DNA of 64,000 nucleotides from Clusia tigrina (lineage: Eukaryota; Arthropoda; Insecta; Diptera; Clusiidae). Numbering within the stretch: position 1 is the stretch's first letter; the number at the start of each line of letters is the position of its first letter. A model generated the notes under the pieces. The model ran no database searches, had not been told where the DNA came from, and saw nothing but the letters and a program-made list of their open reading frames with translations. The stretch is taken from positions 124,495,821 through 124,559,820 of the forward strand of contig OV050033.1 of assembly GCA_920105625.2 (NCBI GenBank), in the 5' to 3' direction. The position numbers were made by a program, and so were the translations under genes. Shown here one piece after another: positions 22,761 to 34,247 of the stretch.

Positions 22761-23480
22761 ATAGGATGTATTTATATCGGAATTCCGAGATATTCACACA
22801 CCTATGCTCCTGCATCAGACCTATTAATTTATACAATATAATCCATGAATGAAGCAATGGTAGAGGCCTGGCCTCGAAGACCGAGATCCTGGGCTTAGAG
22901 CAAATGACTTGTATTTATAATACAGCCCGAGCATACTGACTTATTAGGCTGAGTTATAGCAAAGAGCCAGGTTTAGATTTTTGAGGAATTCATCCTTAAT
23001 GAGGCCTTGGTCTTATTTAGTATCTATCTGATCATAGTCTAGCATCTACCCATGCTCTATAAGAGCTATCGCGGTAGAGTTTTAATTGCGATTTTGAAAC
23101 GTAGACAATTTATGATACGAATCCGAGGGGAATATGTGAGAGCATACTCACGACAGGGATTATTATGAGGGAATGACCAGAATTACAATCTACTGGCAAG
23201 TAACTGGAGAGGACAACAAAAGACTCCACAGCAATGTTAAAAGATGTGAGGAGGACTGAATCGCCTACCAGTGCTCTGATTCAACTACAAAAAATGTGTT
23301 CGGGCCCAATATGCTTTCCTAAGGTCGGTTGGACGGTGCGACTGGAAATGAGGGTTCTTTCGGTCCCCAAGGATTAGCTTCAGTGGTAACATGATAACAG
23401 GTTCAAGTTATCAAAGTCAACTCAGTTCTCGTGGTAGACAAACCTCACCTTTCCCCGAACTAAGAGTAGTGCAAACCACA
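22761..23480. other. Noncoding, nothing recognised
   Basis: Moderately balanced sequence without convincing coding or repeat structure. Confidence 0.5.
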
Positions 23481-23484
23481 TCTC

Positions 23485-23830
23485 TCCCTCAGCTAAAATC
23501 TACGTCAACTCTGAGCTTCTGGATGTAACTCTGCAGCAGCCGAAACCCGGAATTTTTCTAAGTTAAAATGGAAGACAACTTAAAGATTCTTGAGGTGGCT
23601 TTGGAGCAGTAAGGACCCCGACTTCACCTAAGTACAAATCGAAGTCAACTCCGAAGTTAATTCGGGAGGAAACTTCAACCTCGACTTTTCCTAAGTAGAA
23701 ATCGAAGACAGCTCAAAGCTTCTGGAAGTAACTCAGGAGCAACTTCGAACCTCAACTTTCCCTCAGCTGAAATCGAAGTCAACTCAAAGCTCCTGGAAGT
23801 AACTCTGACGCTACCTCCAACCTTAATAAA
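23485..23830. repeat. ~70-bp tandem repeat, five copies
   Basis: Units carry AGYTRAAATCGAAGTCAACTC then AGCTTCTGGAAGTAACTC. Unit starts lie near 23491, 23561, 23631, 23694 and 23765. No gene. Confidence 0.8.
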
Positions 23831-24779
23831 ACCAATAAAATGCCAGAGGATTGCCTTGATTTGAGTACGGAAAAATCGCCAGCTCATCAAACCCTTGCAC
23901 GGGGACATCCTTCGACCAGAAGTACCCCACTGAATTGTTTATACTTTCAGGCCAAACGCGCCCAAAATGGACGCGAGTGCTTACTCATTTGAATTTTTTA
24001 ACTTATTGCCAGCGAAAGGACATTTCGGTGCGGTTTGCCAGAGCCACAAAAGCCGCCGTTCGAGTATGAAAAAATTAACCAGAAAATAAAACGATTTGCC
24101 ATAGTCGCACAGAGTCCGGGGCTGCTGCCAATGGAACGCAGAAATATGGCAACCGCATTCGGCAGGCGTGCCAGGAGCAGCCGCAGCGACAGTCTCCCAG
24201 GCAAAAAGGGTACAAAAAGCCATACAAAAATGTGACAGTAAACACGGCATTTGTAATTTGTTTGGCAAATCGCACGTTTACAAGCTAAGCCAGCATTGGA
24301 GGAGCTAACATGGCGTTCGCTGGGCTTTTTGCTGTTCTTCGTGTTGTTGTTGTTGTGGTTGTTCCTAGTTAATCCTTTGGTTATTTTGCCGATGAGAAAC
24401 GTGCCGATGCATAATCATCGAAACCGCCATTATCATTTATTTCCCTGCGCATTGTAGACACATGCACAGGTGTTGTTGTTGTTGCTGTTCTGGTTGTTGC
24501 CGGTGCTACCGCCAACGCTGGCGTTGTTGTTGCTGCGAGTGTTGTTGTTGTTCACACCTATTTGCCATTGGAAACTAAGCCAAAGCTGTGCGGACAGACA
24601 GAGTAAACGGGTTGAAAAGTTGGCGGCAAAGCATAAATTCCCACGTTCAGCGGCCTGTGGCTTGCTTTGTGGGTGGTGGGTGGAGCGTAGGTAGGGCAGG
24701 CAAGGGAGGCTGAACAGGAGGCAAGGCGGGTAGAGGAGGAAGAACAAAGCAGAGCAAGAGTTTCATTTATTTGCGCAAT
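23831..24779. other. Noncoding with GTT-rich triplet runs
   Basis: GTTGTTGTTGTTG runs occur at 24335-24365 and 24470-24555. Reading them as poly-Asn or poly-Leu gives only low-complexity frames. No exon borders were supported. Confidence 0.5.
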
Positions 24780-25620
24780 TTTTCTGCTACTTTTTATACC
24801 TTACATTCTAAAGGATGGTATGCATGCTTATAGAAACTGTTTATGACCCATGAAAAAGGCGTGGCAGGGAATATTATATTATATATACATATTATATATC
24901 AGTTTTTATCAGTACAGTGAAAAGCATTTATCTGTACTCAGCTTTCGCAATCAGTTTGCTATATAAACAAGAAAATCGGAACAAGGCTACGCCCACTTAT
25001 CATACCAGCAATCGTGAGAACTCATTTCAAATGACAACAGGCCCATTCCTAATAGAATGACAAAAGGAATGATAAAAATCCGGGACCAATATTCCATTAG
25101 TTAAGTAAGGTGTAAGATATGGGCGGAATACTACCACGCCCACCATTACCACTATATAATGGACTATTTACCCACTTCTAGTATAAAGTTCGGATTAAAA
25201 AATGGGCAACATAACCGCATGGCCACAGCCACGCCTATTATTCACACTTACATATTCCTAGCTTAGAATAAATTCACATATATTTATGTATAATATTATG
25301 AAGGAAATTTGATATGGCTGCTCATAGATAACTATAAATCATTGAGTTATAAATGGGCGTGAACATTTTATAACCACGCCCTCTATTCCTCATTTAAAAA
25401 TAACATAATAAATCCATATAAAATATATGCAGACATATTTTCTTGTAGACGTTTCGTGAGAACTTTTAACTTTATACCTTATATCAGCATAATATATCAA
25501 CTGCCACGCCCATATCGCATATATATAAATTATACAAACTAATGTTAAAACTTTGGGACTACACTTTAGATAAATTTTTTCATAGCTACTCACTTTATTT
25601 TCTATGTTGTTGGCTCCTTC
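24780..25620. repeat. Degenerate repeats with CCACGCCC blocks
   Basis: CCACGCCC-type words occur near 25005, 25135, 25228, 25373 and 25503, mostly with an ATGGGCG-like partner shortly upstream (for example 25120 and 25353). The spacing of about 95-145 suggests a worn tandem or palindromic repeat. No gene. Confidence 0.5.
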
Positions 25621-26499
25621 CCAAAGTGTAGGGTATCTCTTAAGTCGACCTCACCTAACTCTGCCTTATAGAATAATTTTTAATTTTAATTTTTCCTTTA
25701 TTGATGCTCAGTTTTTGTGAAAATAACAAAAAAATGTTAGACATTTTTTATGAAATTCAGCAAAAACAATTTCGTATTTAAACATTGCGCCCTAAACAAA
25801 TGTTTGAATGCATCCAACACAGGACGCGATAAGGACGATTTTTATGACAAGTTGGAATGAAAGGGATTTTTTTAAATGGAAATTCCTATTCAAGGACTTT
25901 TTTGGTGATGAACATTTAAAACCATGGTGAAACGTTAAATTTAGGGTCCGCGATGATGAAGTTCGGTGAGAGAGAGATACGTGGAGTGGGATTTGTGAGT
26001 AGAACAATTGGATTCTATACCGAGTAGCTCAAATTTGGGTTTAGTAATGTTGTAGTGCAATGCTGACCACCTACGCAGAGTTCCCTTCCCATTGTAATCA
26101 GCTCGTAGATGGCAAGTTTAAGAGATACCGTCAAACAATTTAGAGTAAGCAGATGGAGGTGACAAAATTACACTGCGAGGATATCCTATAAAAACCTATA
26201 AACTCGCAGCTCGTGGTGTTGTTATCTAATTCTATTCGGTCGAAGTCATGTAGAAAAGCATGCAATTTTCTTATGTATAAAATTCGGCATAGCTATTGAA
26301 ACATTTGGGTAATCATCTAATACCGAATGAAGAAGTAAGACTTGAGTAAAATAGACTGAATACTAAAATTTATCAAGGAAACTGGACACGGAGAAATACT
26401 CTGCATCCATGAAGGAGGAGGCACAATATATCTCTAAGGTCTGAGTGCAAGATCCACCCTCTTAATAATAAAAGTATTTATGACTAAACACAAAAAATT
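25621..26499. other. Noncoding, nothing recognised
   Basis: No gene, RNA gene or clear repeat seen. Confidence 0.5.
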
Positions 26500-27339
26500 C
26501 ATATTTTTTTAAATTTCTACTTATTCTACATTTTTATATTTTCTACATGAACTAATTTTTTTTATAAGGTGTATTATATTTTCTACATTTACTAATTGTC
26601 TTTACCAGGTTTATTATTTTTTCTACACACACTTTAATACATGTATAAAATCATGAAAATTTCATATACTTTGTTAAAATTCGGCATAACACGGCAAAAG
26701 TAAATTATAATATTTACTGAATTTTCTACTTAGTCTACATAGTTATCTGTTCCATTGTTACGAAAATCAATTTATAGTAATACTTCAAATAATTGGAATT
26801 TTGATTATGTCAATAACTGTAAAATAAGCTAAAGACCTTCGATTATTTAAACAAAAAGAAGGCTTTATTAACATTTCTTTATGCATAAGAATATTTCAAT
26901 ATATTCTGAATTTTCTACTTAGTCTACATTTGTATACGTTCCACAGGCATTGTTACGTAAAGTTATTAGGTCGAATAACTGCAAAGCAAGCAAAAACTAT
27001 TTTATTTGTATTTTAAAGAGAAAGAAAGGATTCTTTTTAAAATGTTTTTGTACATAAGTGAATTCCATGTACTTAATTTTCTACTTAGTTGTAATTTTTA
27101 TATTTTCTACATGTGCATTGCTATGAAAATTATTTTGTGCTAATAGTTCGGATAACTGGAAAAGAAGCCAAAAATCTATTTCGATTATCTACACAAAAAG
27201 AAAGTGGTTTTACTAAAATTTCTTATACACAGAAGTACTTTTTAAAATTTTCTACTTTGTCTACATTTTCATACATGGCATTGTTACAAACATGAATTAG
27301 TTCGCATAACTGGAAAGTGCACAAAAACCATTTTATTTG
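26500..27339. repeat. ~165-210 bp tandem array carrying ATTTTCTACTTAGTCTACAT
   Basis: Unit starts lie near 26511, 26721, 26910, 27076 and 27247. Each has ATTTTCTACTTAGTCTACAT, then CATTGTTACRWAAA, then ATAACTGGAAA, then a CTATTTTATTTG block. The array stops abruptly where the LINE begins. Confidence 0.8.
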
Positions 27340-29515
27340 TGGGCTTTATTATAGCTTTGTATAGAAGGACTTTGTATTCCAAGCGCATCTTTGATTTTTT
27401 GTCGATTAACCAATTCAGAGAGTTAGCTTTTAGTTTCATTTGAGTTCTTTTCGCTTCTATGTGCTTCCTCCAAGTTAATCTACGGTCAAGAGGGATTCCT
27501 AAATACTTCACTTCTGTTGCTTGCGGTATTTTTATGTCATTTAGTGACACAGTTGGACAGGTGCTGGCTCTGAGGGAGAACGTTATGTGAGTACATTTCG
27601 CTTCGTTAACTTTAATACGCCAGATTGCCAGCCAAATTTCTACATCTTTAAGGTGTTCGTTTAGGTCACGAGAGGCGATATGCGGATTTTGATGGGTACT
27701 TAAAAAAGCTGTGTCGTCAGCAAATGTGGAAGTAACTAGGCTGTTATTTATTGGTAGGTCAGACGTATATATAAGGTAGAGAATAGGACCAAGCACACTC
27801 CATTGTGGTACTCCAGCCAATATTTGAAATTCGGGGGTTACAAATTGCTTGTATTTCACTTTGTACTTCCGATTCGCTAAGTAAGATTCCAGCACTCTGT
27901 GTGTGTTGTACGGCAGAAACTTTTGAATCTGGTGCACTAGCCCCTCATGCCAGACTTTATCGAAGGCTTGTCTAGAAATATAGCTGAATAGTATTTCTTC
28001 TGTTCGAAAGCTCGTCTAATTTCGCTTGTTATACGGTGCACCTGCTCTATTGTACCGTGCTCTTTTCTAAATCCGAATTGATGAGTAGGAATGTAGCCAT
28101 TTTGACTTAGATAGGGCATCATTTTCCAAAGTAACAATTTTTCAAATATTTTTAGAGGGTGGGCAGAAGGCTTATGGGCCGATACGAGGTCACCTGCGTT
28201 GGATCTTTTCCTGGTTTAGGAATCATCGTAATTTGCGATATCTTCCATATATGCGGGAAATGACCCAACCGAAGGATAGCATTGAACAATTTGGTGAGGT
28301 GCATTAACGATATGCATTGTAGTTCCATGACCATTTTATTTGTGATTAGGTCATATCCAGGGGACTTTTTTGCATTAAGACCTGTTTTAATGACACACGC
28401 TAAGTCTTTGATTTTAGTTGAAGCGGCTGAGTCACTTTGGTTCTAGGTAAAGTAGGGACCTCGAAGTTATTGCACGGAGCATTAGGGCAAAAAACTGTTT
28501 GTAGATGTGCAGCAAACGCTGCTCCTTTTTCTTCGTCGCTTTTGGCCCAACTTCCATTTCCAAGCCTTACTGGTGGCTCACCTTCCTTTGGGCTTTTTGC
28601 AACCTTTGTGGCTCTCCAAAGTGAGTAATTGGTGTATTTAAGCGGGCCCAGATCTTTAATATAGGTGTCAATACTTGCTTCAGCTTCCTTTTGAAGTACA
28701 TCTCTAAGGTGATATTGTGACAGTTTTAATTTCCTCTTTAGGGCAGGTGACCTATATTTCTGCCATTCTCGTCTTAGGCGTCTTTTATCCTTAACGAGGC
28801 ACTGCACATGGGTTGAAGTTATAAACCGGGTAGCAACCTGCATCGTTTTTCTGTTGGTGTTGCGCACGCAGCCGCTGATGCTCACAAGGAATTAAACTCG
28901 TGGAGCGCTCTCTCTAAGTCATCTTTGTTTTTAGGAGGAGATTCCAGGCAAATATGTGTACTCACGAATTTCTTATATTTGAGCCAGTTCGTTCGACAAG
29001 TTTAGGAGTTTTGTTAAAGTATATGATGACAGGTGAGTGATCGGAGGACAAGTCGAAAATTGCTTCAGAGGAAAACAGCGAAATCAACAAGATCAGGGAT
29101 TTTACGCTGGTCCGCTGGCCCGTACGTGGGTTGGCCACTTGAGACAAAATCTAGATGATTCCGATGATCAATTAACACATCGTACAACTGTTTGCCTTTA
29201 GGGTTTACCAGACGAGAGCCCCAGTAGGTATGCTTGGAATTATAGTCTCCAGCTGCTATAAATTTTCTTCCGAGTGTTTGAAAAAACTGCAGGAATTTTT
29301 CTGACGTTACTTGGAATCCAGGTGGACGGTCCACTGCAGAAATTGTTACACTTTCGCCCCAGGACTGAAGGGATATTGAAGTGGCTTGGATGTGTTTTTC
29401 GGCATATTTCTCATGTAGGGCATTAATGAGAATTCCTCCGCCTCCGTGCGCTTTATCGTCCGGATGATTGGTGTTGTAGAAATTGAAACCGGCAATAATA
29501 AAGTTGTACTTATCT
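27340..29515 (-). pseudogene. LINE ORF2: endonuclease and reverse transcriptase (broken)
   Basis: From right to left: apurinic-type endonuclease (AAGDYNSKHTYWGSR at about 29260-29215, then KIPDLVDF, then SSDHSPV near 29050), a linker, and reverse transcriptase (IPKPGKDPTQVTSYRPISLL at about 28230-28160, FADDTAFLS near 27715, YLGIPLDRRLTWRKHI near 27500-27460). Breaks visible are frame changes near 29340, 29110-29060, 28900, 28340, 28140 and 27940. The usual PQGSVLGP motif reads PQWSVLGP. It is unlikely to be active. Confidence 0.88.
29511..29515. other. Target duplication, left copy (TATCT)
   Basis: TATCT immediately before the 5' LTR; the same five bases follow the 3' LTR at 34121-34125. 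Confidence 0.92.
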
Positions 29516-29720
29516 TGTCAAGATTACTGTAAGACGACAATACGCAAGTCTGGCATCGCTATTCTTTTCTCTATTAATTAATTTTCTATCTTCTATAAGT
29601 TTGACATTTCTTGTAAAGTTTCTATTCTCCTTCTTCTTTTTCCTGCTCTCGAGTAAAGTACTACAGATTTATTACAAGTTGATTATATTTTTATCTTTTT
29701 GCATCAAGAAAATTCTAACA
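29516..29720 (+). repeat. 5' LTR of the copia-like element
   Basis: 205 bases, TG...CA ends (TGTCAAGATT to ATTCTAACA). Differs from the 3' LTR at 29526 (C against T) and 29558 (G against A). Confidence 0.96.
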
Positions 29721-29736
29721 GGTTATGGGCCCAGAG
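29721..29736 (+). promoter_or_regulatory. Primer binding site (internal initiator tRNA-Met)
   Basis: GGTTATGGGCCCAGAG directly follows the LTR. Copia elements prime from the 5' half of initiator tRNA-Met using this same kind of sequence, not from the tRNA 3' end. Confidence 0.88.
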
Positions 29737-29771
29737 TACTTCTAAAGCTCTCTGCATATACCTAAAGTTAA

Positions 29772-32700
29772 ATGAGTGAGGCATCGATAAAAACAAACTA
29801 CGAATCAATTCTTGATAAACCTGTTTTGGAAACAAGTGAAGCGATAAATTCTTTTACCATGTCAAACATGTCAGCAAATGTTTTGTCGGCATCAACGCGC
29901 ATTGAATTATTGTCGAAAGATAATTTTGATACCTGGAGTATGCAAGTTGAAGCCTTGTTGGTGAAGAATGATTTATGGGAATTTGTAAGCGGAGCAAATG
30001 TGCTACCCGCTGCAGCGAATGCAACAGCGACAGATGAGTGGCATAAACTCGATAGAAAAGCAAAGGCGGACTTAATTTTATCAATCCATCCTTCAGAAGT
30101 GAAACAGGTACGAGGCTGCAACACTTCGCGCGATGTCTGGTTAAAGTTGGAGTCTATTTACGCCTCACGTGGACCAGCTCGAAAGGCAACGTTGCTTAAG
30201 CAGTTGATGTTGCAGAAATTGGACGAAGATGGTGATGTTCGTGAGCATATAGCAAGGTTTTTTGATGCAGTTGTCAAACTTGAGAATATGGATGTGCAAA
30301 TAAATGGTGATCTCCTAACCATAATGTTGCTATACAGCTTGCCGTCTACTTATGAAAATTTTCGTTGTGCTATTGAATCTCGCGATAAACTACCAGCCGC
30401 CGAGGTACTAAAAATAAAAATTATCGAGGAAAGTGAAGCGCGCAAGCAGTCAAGTGGAAGTTCTGTAATCGCAATGGCAGCTGGGAGACCATCAAGAGGA
30501 GGTTTTAAAATTAGATGCTATAAATGTGGCACATTGGGCCATAAAGCAAACGTTTGTCAAAAGAATAGTGGCAGAAATTTAGAGAAACAAGCATATACTC
30601 AAAAACAGTCAACAGACGAAATTGATGAGAGTTTCGCTGTGTGTCATGTGGCAGAGAGTGCCTGTTCGGCAGACGAAAATGTGATCGGGGCGCGTAGCTG
30701 GGTTCTTGATAGCGGTTGCACATCCCATCTATGCGGGGACAAAGAAGTTTTTTCATCAATAATTGAATCAGGAATGAAAAAAGTTAATCTAGCAAGTCAT
30801 AATTCTGCAAAAGTGAATGGACAAGGTGCTGTTCAGCTGTCTGTGGCTCCACGAACTGGCCAGAATCTAAAAATTGAGCTTAAGAACACGCTTTTTCTCC
30901 CTGATTTGAGGTTAAATCTTGTATCCGTGGCAAAAATCACAGATAAGGACTATACTGTGACATTTACAAAATCTGATGCAGTTGTCACTGATAAATTTGG
31001 CAACCAATCCATGTTTGCTGAAAGAAGCGGCGATTTATTCTTTATTCGTGAAAGCGTAGAACGTGCTAACGTCGAAACGAAGTGTTCCGAACTGTCGAGG
31101 TGGCACTGTCGTTTTGGTCATTTAAACGCGAAGGACCTTCTACACCTGATTAAAAGTGGTATTATTACGTTGAACAATTCTAAGGAGACCAAACATGTAA
31201 TTAATTGCACTGTATGCCTAAGGGCAAAAATGTCAGCTTTACCATTTGGTAAAGGAAATATTCCTTGTAAGAAACCTTTAGAAGTTGTGCATACTGATGT
31301 TGTCGGTCCATTTAGAGTAGAAGGCACTGGTCGCGCAAAGTACTTTGTTACTTTCATCGATGATTGTACGAGATGGTGTGAAGTTTACTTTCTGAGGGAG
31401 AAATCTGGTGTTCTCGAGGCGTTTAAACAATACCAGCTGTATTTTGAGAGGCAGACCGAGAAGAAAATAAAGTCTTTGCAGTCCGACAATGGACGTGAGT
31501 ATTGTAATAATGATTTTGATAAGTTTCTTTCAGATAATGGCATACGGAGAAGATTAACGATTCCCTACACCCCGGAACAAAATGGACTGGCTGAGCGAAT
31601 GAATCGTACTCTGTTAGATATGGCCAGGTGTTTACTGCTGCATTCCAGACTGCCTCCATCTTTTTGGTCCGATGCGGTCGCTACGGCTGCAGAGATCCGG
31701 AATCGCTGTCCAACAAGTGCTCTTGGTGGCAATACACCTTATGAGAGGCTATTCAACAAAAAACCAAATGTAAATTATTTTCGAGTGTTTGGTTCAAAAG
31801 CAGTCATGCTAAACAAAGATCCAAGCAAAAGTAAACTTGATCCCAGGGGTATTGAAGGAATTTTTGTTGGATATCCAAGGGACCGAAAAGGGTATCGAAT
31901 CTGGAATCCGGTCAGCAGACAAATACTATACGCTCGTGATGTAAGATTTATTGAGGATCCAGAAAACAGGTCAGACACATCAACCGATGAATATAATTTA
32001 CTCGATCAAGGAGAGAAAGGTGACAACGCATGTGAGTTGGAGGTTATGTTGAATACTCCAATGCGGTCCAACTCTATAGAAACTGTTGCCGCACCTGAGA
32101 CTGAAAACAAAGAGAAAACTAAAAGGAATGTGAGACGACCAACACCTTTGCTCACAGATCGCCAATTGCGTCCGAGGAAAGCACGTACTTTGAGTGTGGC
32201 AACTGAAGATGATGGCATCTTAAGTGCAAGTGATCAATGTGATGATTTTGAGAACGAAGTTTTTGTTAATGCTGCTGAAGTTGACATGCGAGATGCCCTT
32301 GATGGAAAGGAAAGCGAAGAGTGGAAGCAAGCAATAGAGAGCGAAGTCAAAAGTTTAATTAAAAACCAGACTTGGGATCTCATTAAAGCATCTGACACTG
32401 TGGATATAATTGGATGCCGCTATGTGCTTACTAACAAATATTCACATAATGGAGAAATTGATCACCGAAAAGCACGGCTTGTAGCTAAGGGTTACAACCA
32501 AAAATTTGGTGTTAACTATCATCAAACTTTTGCACCAGTTGCAAGACTGGAAACTATTCGACTTCTTCTGGCCTTGTCCGCGCAGTTTGGTTTAAAGATA
32601 TGGCAGTTTGATGTAGTGACGGCTTACCTGAATGGAACGTTAAACGAAACAGTCTTTATGAGGATTCCAGATATGATGAATGAGATGCTCGAACGCATTT

Positions 32701-33884
32701 TAAGAAATGAAGATGAACTTTCGGCAGTATATATCGGAGCCAAAGAGATGCTGCATAACATTCATGATGGCGCCAATGTATGTAAACTTAATAAGGCATT
32801 ATATGGCCTTAAACAAGCTGGGCGACAATGGTATACTAAGCTCAGTGAGAAGCTAACTGAAATTGGACTGAAACCAATGAAAAGTGAACCTTGCCTATTC
32901 TATGTTAAAGACAATCAAACTCTGACACTTGTTTTGGTATACGTCGATGATTTGTTGGTGGCGACTTGCAATGATGAAAGCCTTCTAAAAATAAAAGGTC
33001 ATTTGATGATGGATTTTGATATAAAAGATATTGGTGAAGCAAAGCATTGCCTTGGTTTACAGATAAATCAACGGAGTTCCTCAATTGAGTTGAAGCAATC
33101 GAATTATATACGAGAATTACTCACTAGATATGGTATGAGTGAATGCAATTCTTTGGCAACTCCCGCTGAAGTAAATTTGCACTTAGACTACAGCCAATCT
33201 GATGGCACATGTAAAAAGGAAACATATAGAGAACTTATTGGAAGCCTTATGTACTTGAGCGTAGCATCGAGGCCTGATATAGCACACATTATTTCAAGAC
33301 TTGCACAATTTGTTGAAGAACCTAGCCAAGATCATTGGAATGCTGCCAAGAGAGTTCTAAGATACCTTGCTGGAACAAAGGAGCTTGGACTGATCTACAG
33401 AAAAACAAATGAGTCACTTGTTGGATACGCTGATGCTGACTGGGGTGGATGCACTCTCGACCGGAGATCCTATTCAGGCTACGTTTTCATTCTGAGTGGT
33501 GCTGCGATAAGTTGGAAGTCACAAAAACAAAGAACTGTTGCGCTATCTTCTACTGAAGCGGAATACGTAAGCTACAGTGAAGCTGGAAAAGAGGCTATCT
33601 ATTTACGTGGGTTGCTACATGAGCTTGGTCTTGTTCACATTGTTCAACAAATAACGCTTTTTGTCGATAATAAGGGGGCCTTATTTCTGGCCAATGATCC
33701 AGTTTTTCATGCACGAACAAAACATATTGACATCAAGCACCATTTCATTCGGGATGCCGTGGCTGCCTCTATGTTCCAGTTAAAGCACATACCAACGCAA
33801 GAAATGATTGCAGACGTATTGACAAAATCGCTGCCAAAAGTTAATCATGTGAAATGTCGGCAAGGTCTTGGGTTTCTGGAATGA
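29772..33884 (+). CDS. Copia-like Gag-Pol polyprotein, 1370 aa, intact
   Basis: One uninterrupted frame. The N-terminal ~235 residues are the copia-type Gag. A CCHC knuckle (CX2CX4HX4C) begins at C249. The aspartic protease motif DSG is at 313-315. Integrase follows: the HHCC zinc site from about 443 (WHCRFGHL ... CTVC), then the catalytic triad in HTDVVGPF (about 507), QSDNGREY (about 570) and QNGLAERMNR (about 608). Reverse transcriptase carries YGLKQAGRQWY and the catalytic YVDDLLVA (about 1057). RNase H has GYADADWGG, SSTEAEY and VDNKGAL. The order PR-IN-RT-RH defines Ty1/copia. The length is typical. All catalytic residues that I can recognise are present. The first ATG is used; it has an AAATG context. 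Confidence 0.97.
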   Translation: MSEASIKTNYESILDKPVLETSEAINSFTMSNMSANVLSASTRIELLSKDNFDTWSMQVEALLVKNDLWEFVSGANVLPAAANATATDEWHKLDRKAKADLILSIHPSEVKQVRGCNTSRDVWLKLESIYASRGPARKATLLKQLMLQKLDEDGDVREHIARFFDAVVKLENMDVQINGDLLTIMLLYSLPSTYENFRCAIESRDKLPAAEVLKIKIIEESEARKQSSGSSVIAMAAGRPSRGGFKIRCYKCGTLGHKANVCQKNSGRNLEKQAYTQKQSTDEIDESFAVCHVAESACSADENVIGARSWVLDSGCTSHLCGDKEVFSSIIESGMKKVNLASHNSAKVNGQGAVQLSVAPRTGQNLKIELKNTLFLPDLRLNLVSVAKITDKDYTVTFTKSDAVVTDKFGNQSMFAERSGDLFFIRESVERANVETKCSELSRWHCRFGHLNAKDLLHLIKSGIITLNNSKETKHVINCTVCLRAKMSALPFGKGNIPCKKPLEVVHTDVVGPFRVEGTGRAKYFVTFIDDCTRWCEVYFLREKSGVLEAFKQYQLYFERQTEKKIKSLQSDNGREYCNNDFDKFLSDNGIRRRLTIPYTPEQNGLAERMNRTLLDMARCLLLHSRLPPSFWSDAVATAAEIRNRCPTSALGGNTPYERLFNKKPNVNYFRVFGSKAVMLNKDPSKSKLDPRGIEGIFVGYPRDRKGYRIWNPVSRQILYARDVRFIEDPENRSDTSTDEYNLLDQGEKGDNACELEVMLNTPMRSNSIETVAAPETENKEKTKRNVRRPTPLLTDRQLRPRKARTLSVATEDDGILSASDQCDDFENEVFVNAAEVDMRDALDGKESEEWKQAIESEVKSLIKNQTWDLIKASDTVDIIGCRYVLTNKYSHNGEIDHRKARLVAKGYNQKFGVNYHQTFAPVARLETIRLLLALSAQFGLKIWQFDVVTAYLNGTLNETVFMRIPDMMNEMLERILRNEDELSAVYIGAKEMLHNIHDGANVCKLNKALYGLKQAGRQWYTKLSEKLTEIGLKPMKSEPCLFYVKDNQTLTLVLVYVDDLLVATCNDESLLKIKGHLMMDFDIKDIGEAKHCLGLQINQRSSSIELKQSNYIRELLTRYGMSECNSLATPAEVNLHLDYSQSDGTCKKETYRELIGSLMYLSVASRPDIAHIISRLAQFVEEPSQDHWNAAKRVLRYLAGTKELGLIYRKTNESLVGYADADWGGCTLDRRSYSGYVFILSGAAISWKSQKQRTVALSSTEAEYVSYSEAGKEAIYLRGLLHELGLVHIVQQITLFVDNKGALFLANDPVFHARTKHIDIKHHFIRDAVAASMFQLKHIPTQEMIADVLTKSLPKVNHVKCRQGLGFLE

Positions 33885-33905
33885 TGAACTGATATACCTG
33901 CGTAT

Positions 33906-33915
33906 TGAGGGGGCG
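33906..33915 (+). promoter_or_regulatory. Polypurine tract
   Basis: TGAGGGGGCG immediately upstream of the 3' LTR, the usual place for plus-strand priming. Confidence 0.7.
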
Positions 33916-34120
33916 TGTCAAGATTATTGTAAGACGACAATACGCAAGTCTGGCATCACTATTCTTTTCTCTATTAATTAATTTTCTATCTTCTATAAGT
34001 TTGACATTTCTTGTAAAGTTTCTATTCTCCTTCTTCTTTTTCCTGCTCTCGAGTAAAGTACTACAGATTTATTACAAGTTGATTATATTTTTATCTTTTT
34101 GCATCAAGAAAATTCTAACA
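33916..34120 (+). repeat. 3' LTR of the copia-like element
   Basis: 205 bases, two differences from the 5' LTR; followed by TATCT (34121-34125), the second target duplication copy. Confidence 0.96.
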
Positions 34121-34247
34121 TATCTGTTAAATGGGTTCCTGAGATAAGCGTTATGTCAATTTCGCTGTTGTACAAAAAATTCTTGATTTCTATTTTGTGT
34201 TGGATAATACCGTTGGCATTCCAGTAGCGTAACTTTAATTGATTCAT
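34121..34247 (-). pseudogene. LINE ORF2 start (endonuclease N-terminus)
   Basis: ATG at 34247-34245, reading MNQLKLRYWNANGI then EIKNFLYNSEIDITLISGTH. This is the first part of a Jockey-type endonuclease; the rest continues at 29515 beyond the copia-like insert, in frame once one TATCT copy is discounted. Confidence 0.88.

Larger units (their letters stand above)
29516..34120 (+). mobile_element. Full-length copia-like (Ty1/copia) LTR retrotransposon
   Basis: 4605 bases with 205-base LTRs that differ at only two positions, a primer site after the 5' LTR, one intact Gag-Pol frame, a purine tract before the 3' LTR and a 5-bp target duplication TATCT. It sits in the endonuclease region of a LINE on the opposite strand. 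The near identity of the LTRs shows a recent insertion, and nothing visible prevents activity. Confidence 0.97.
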
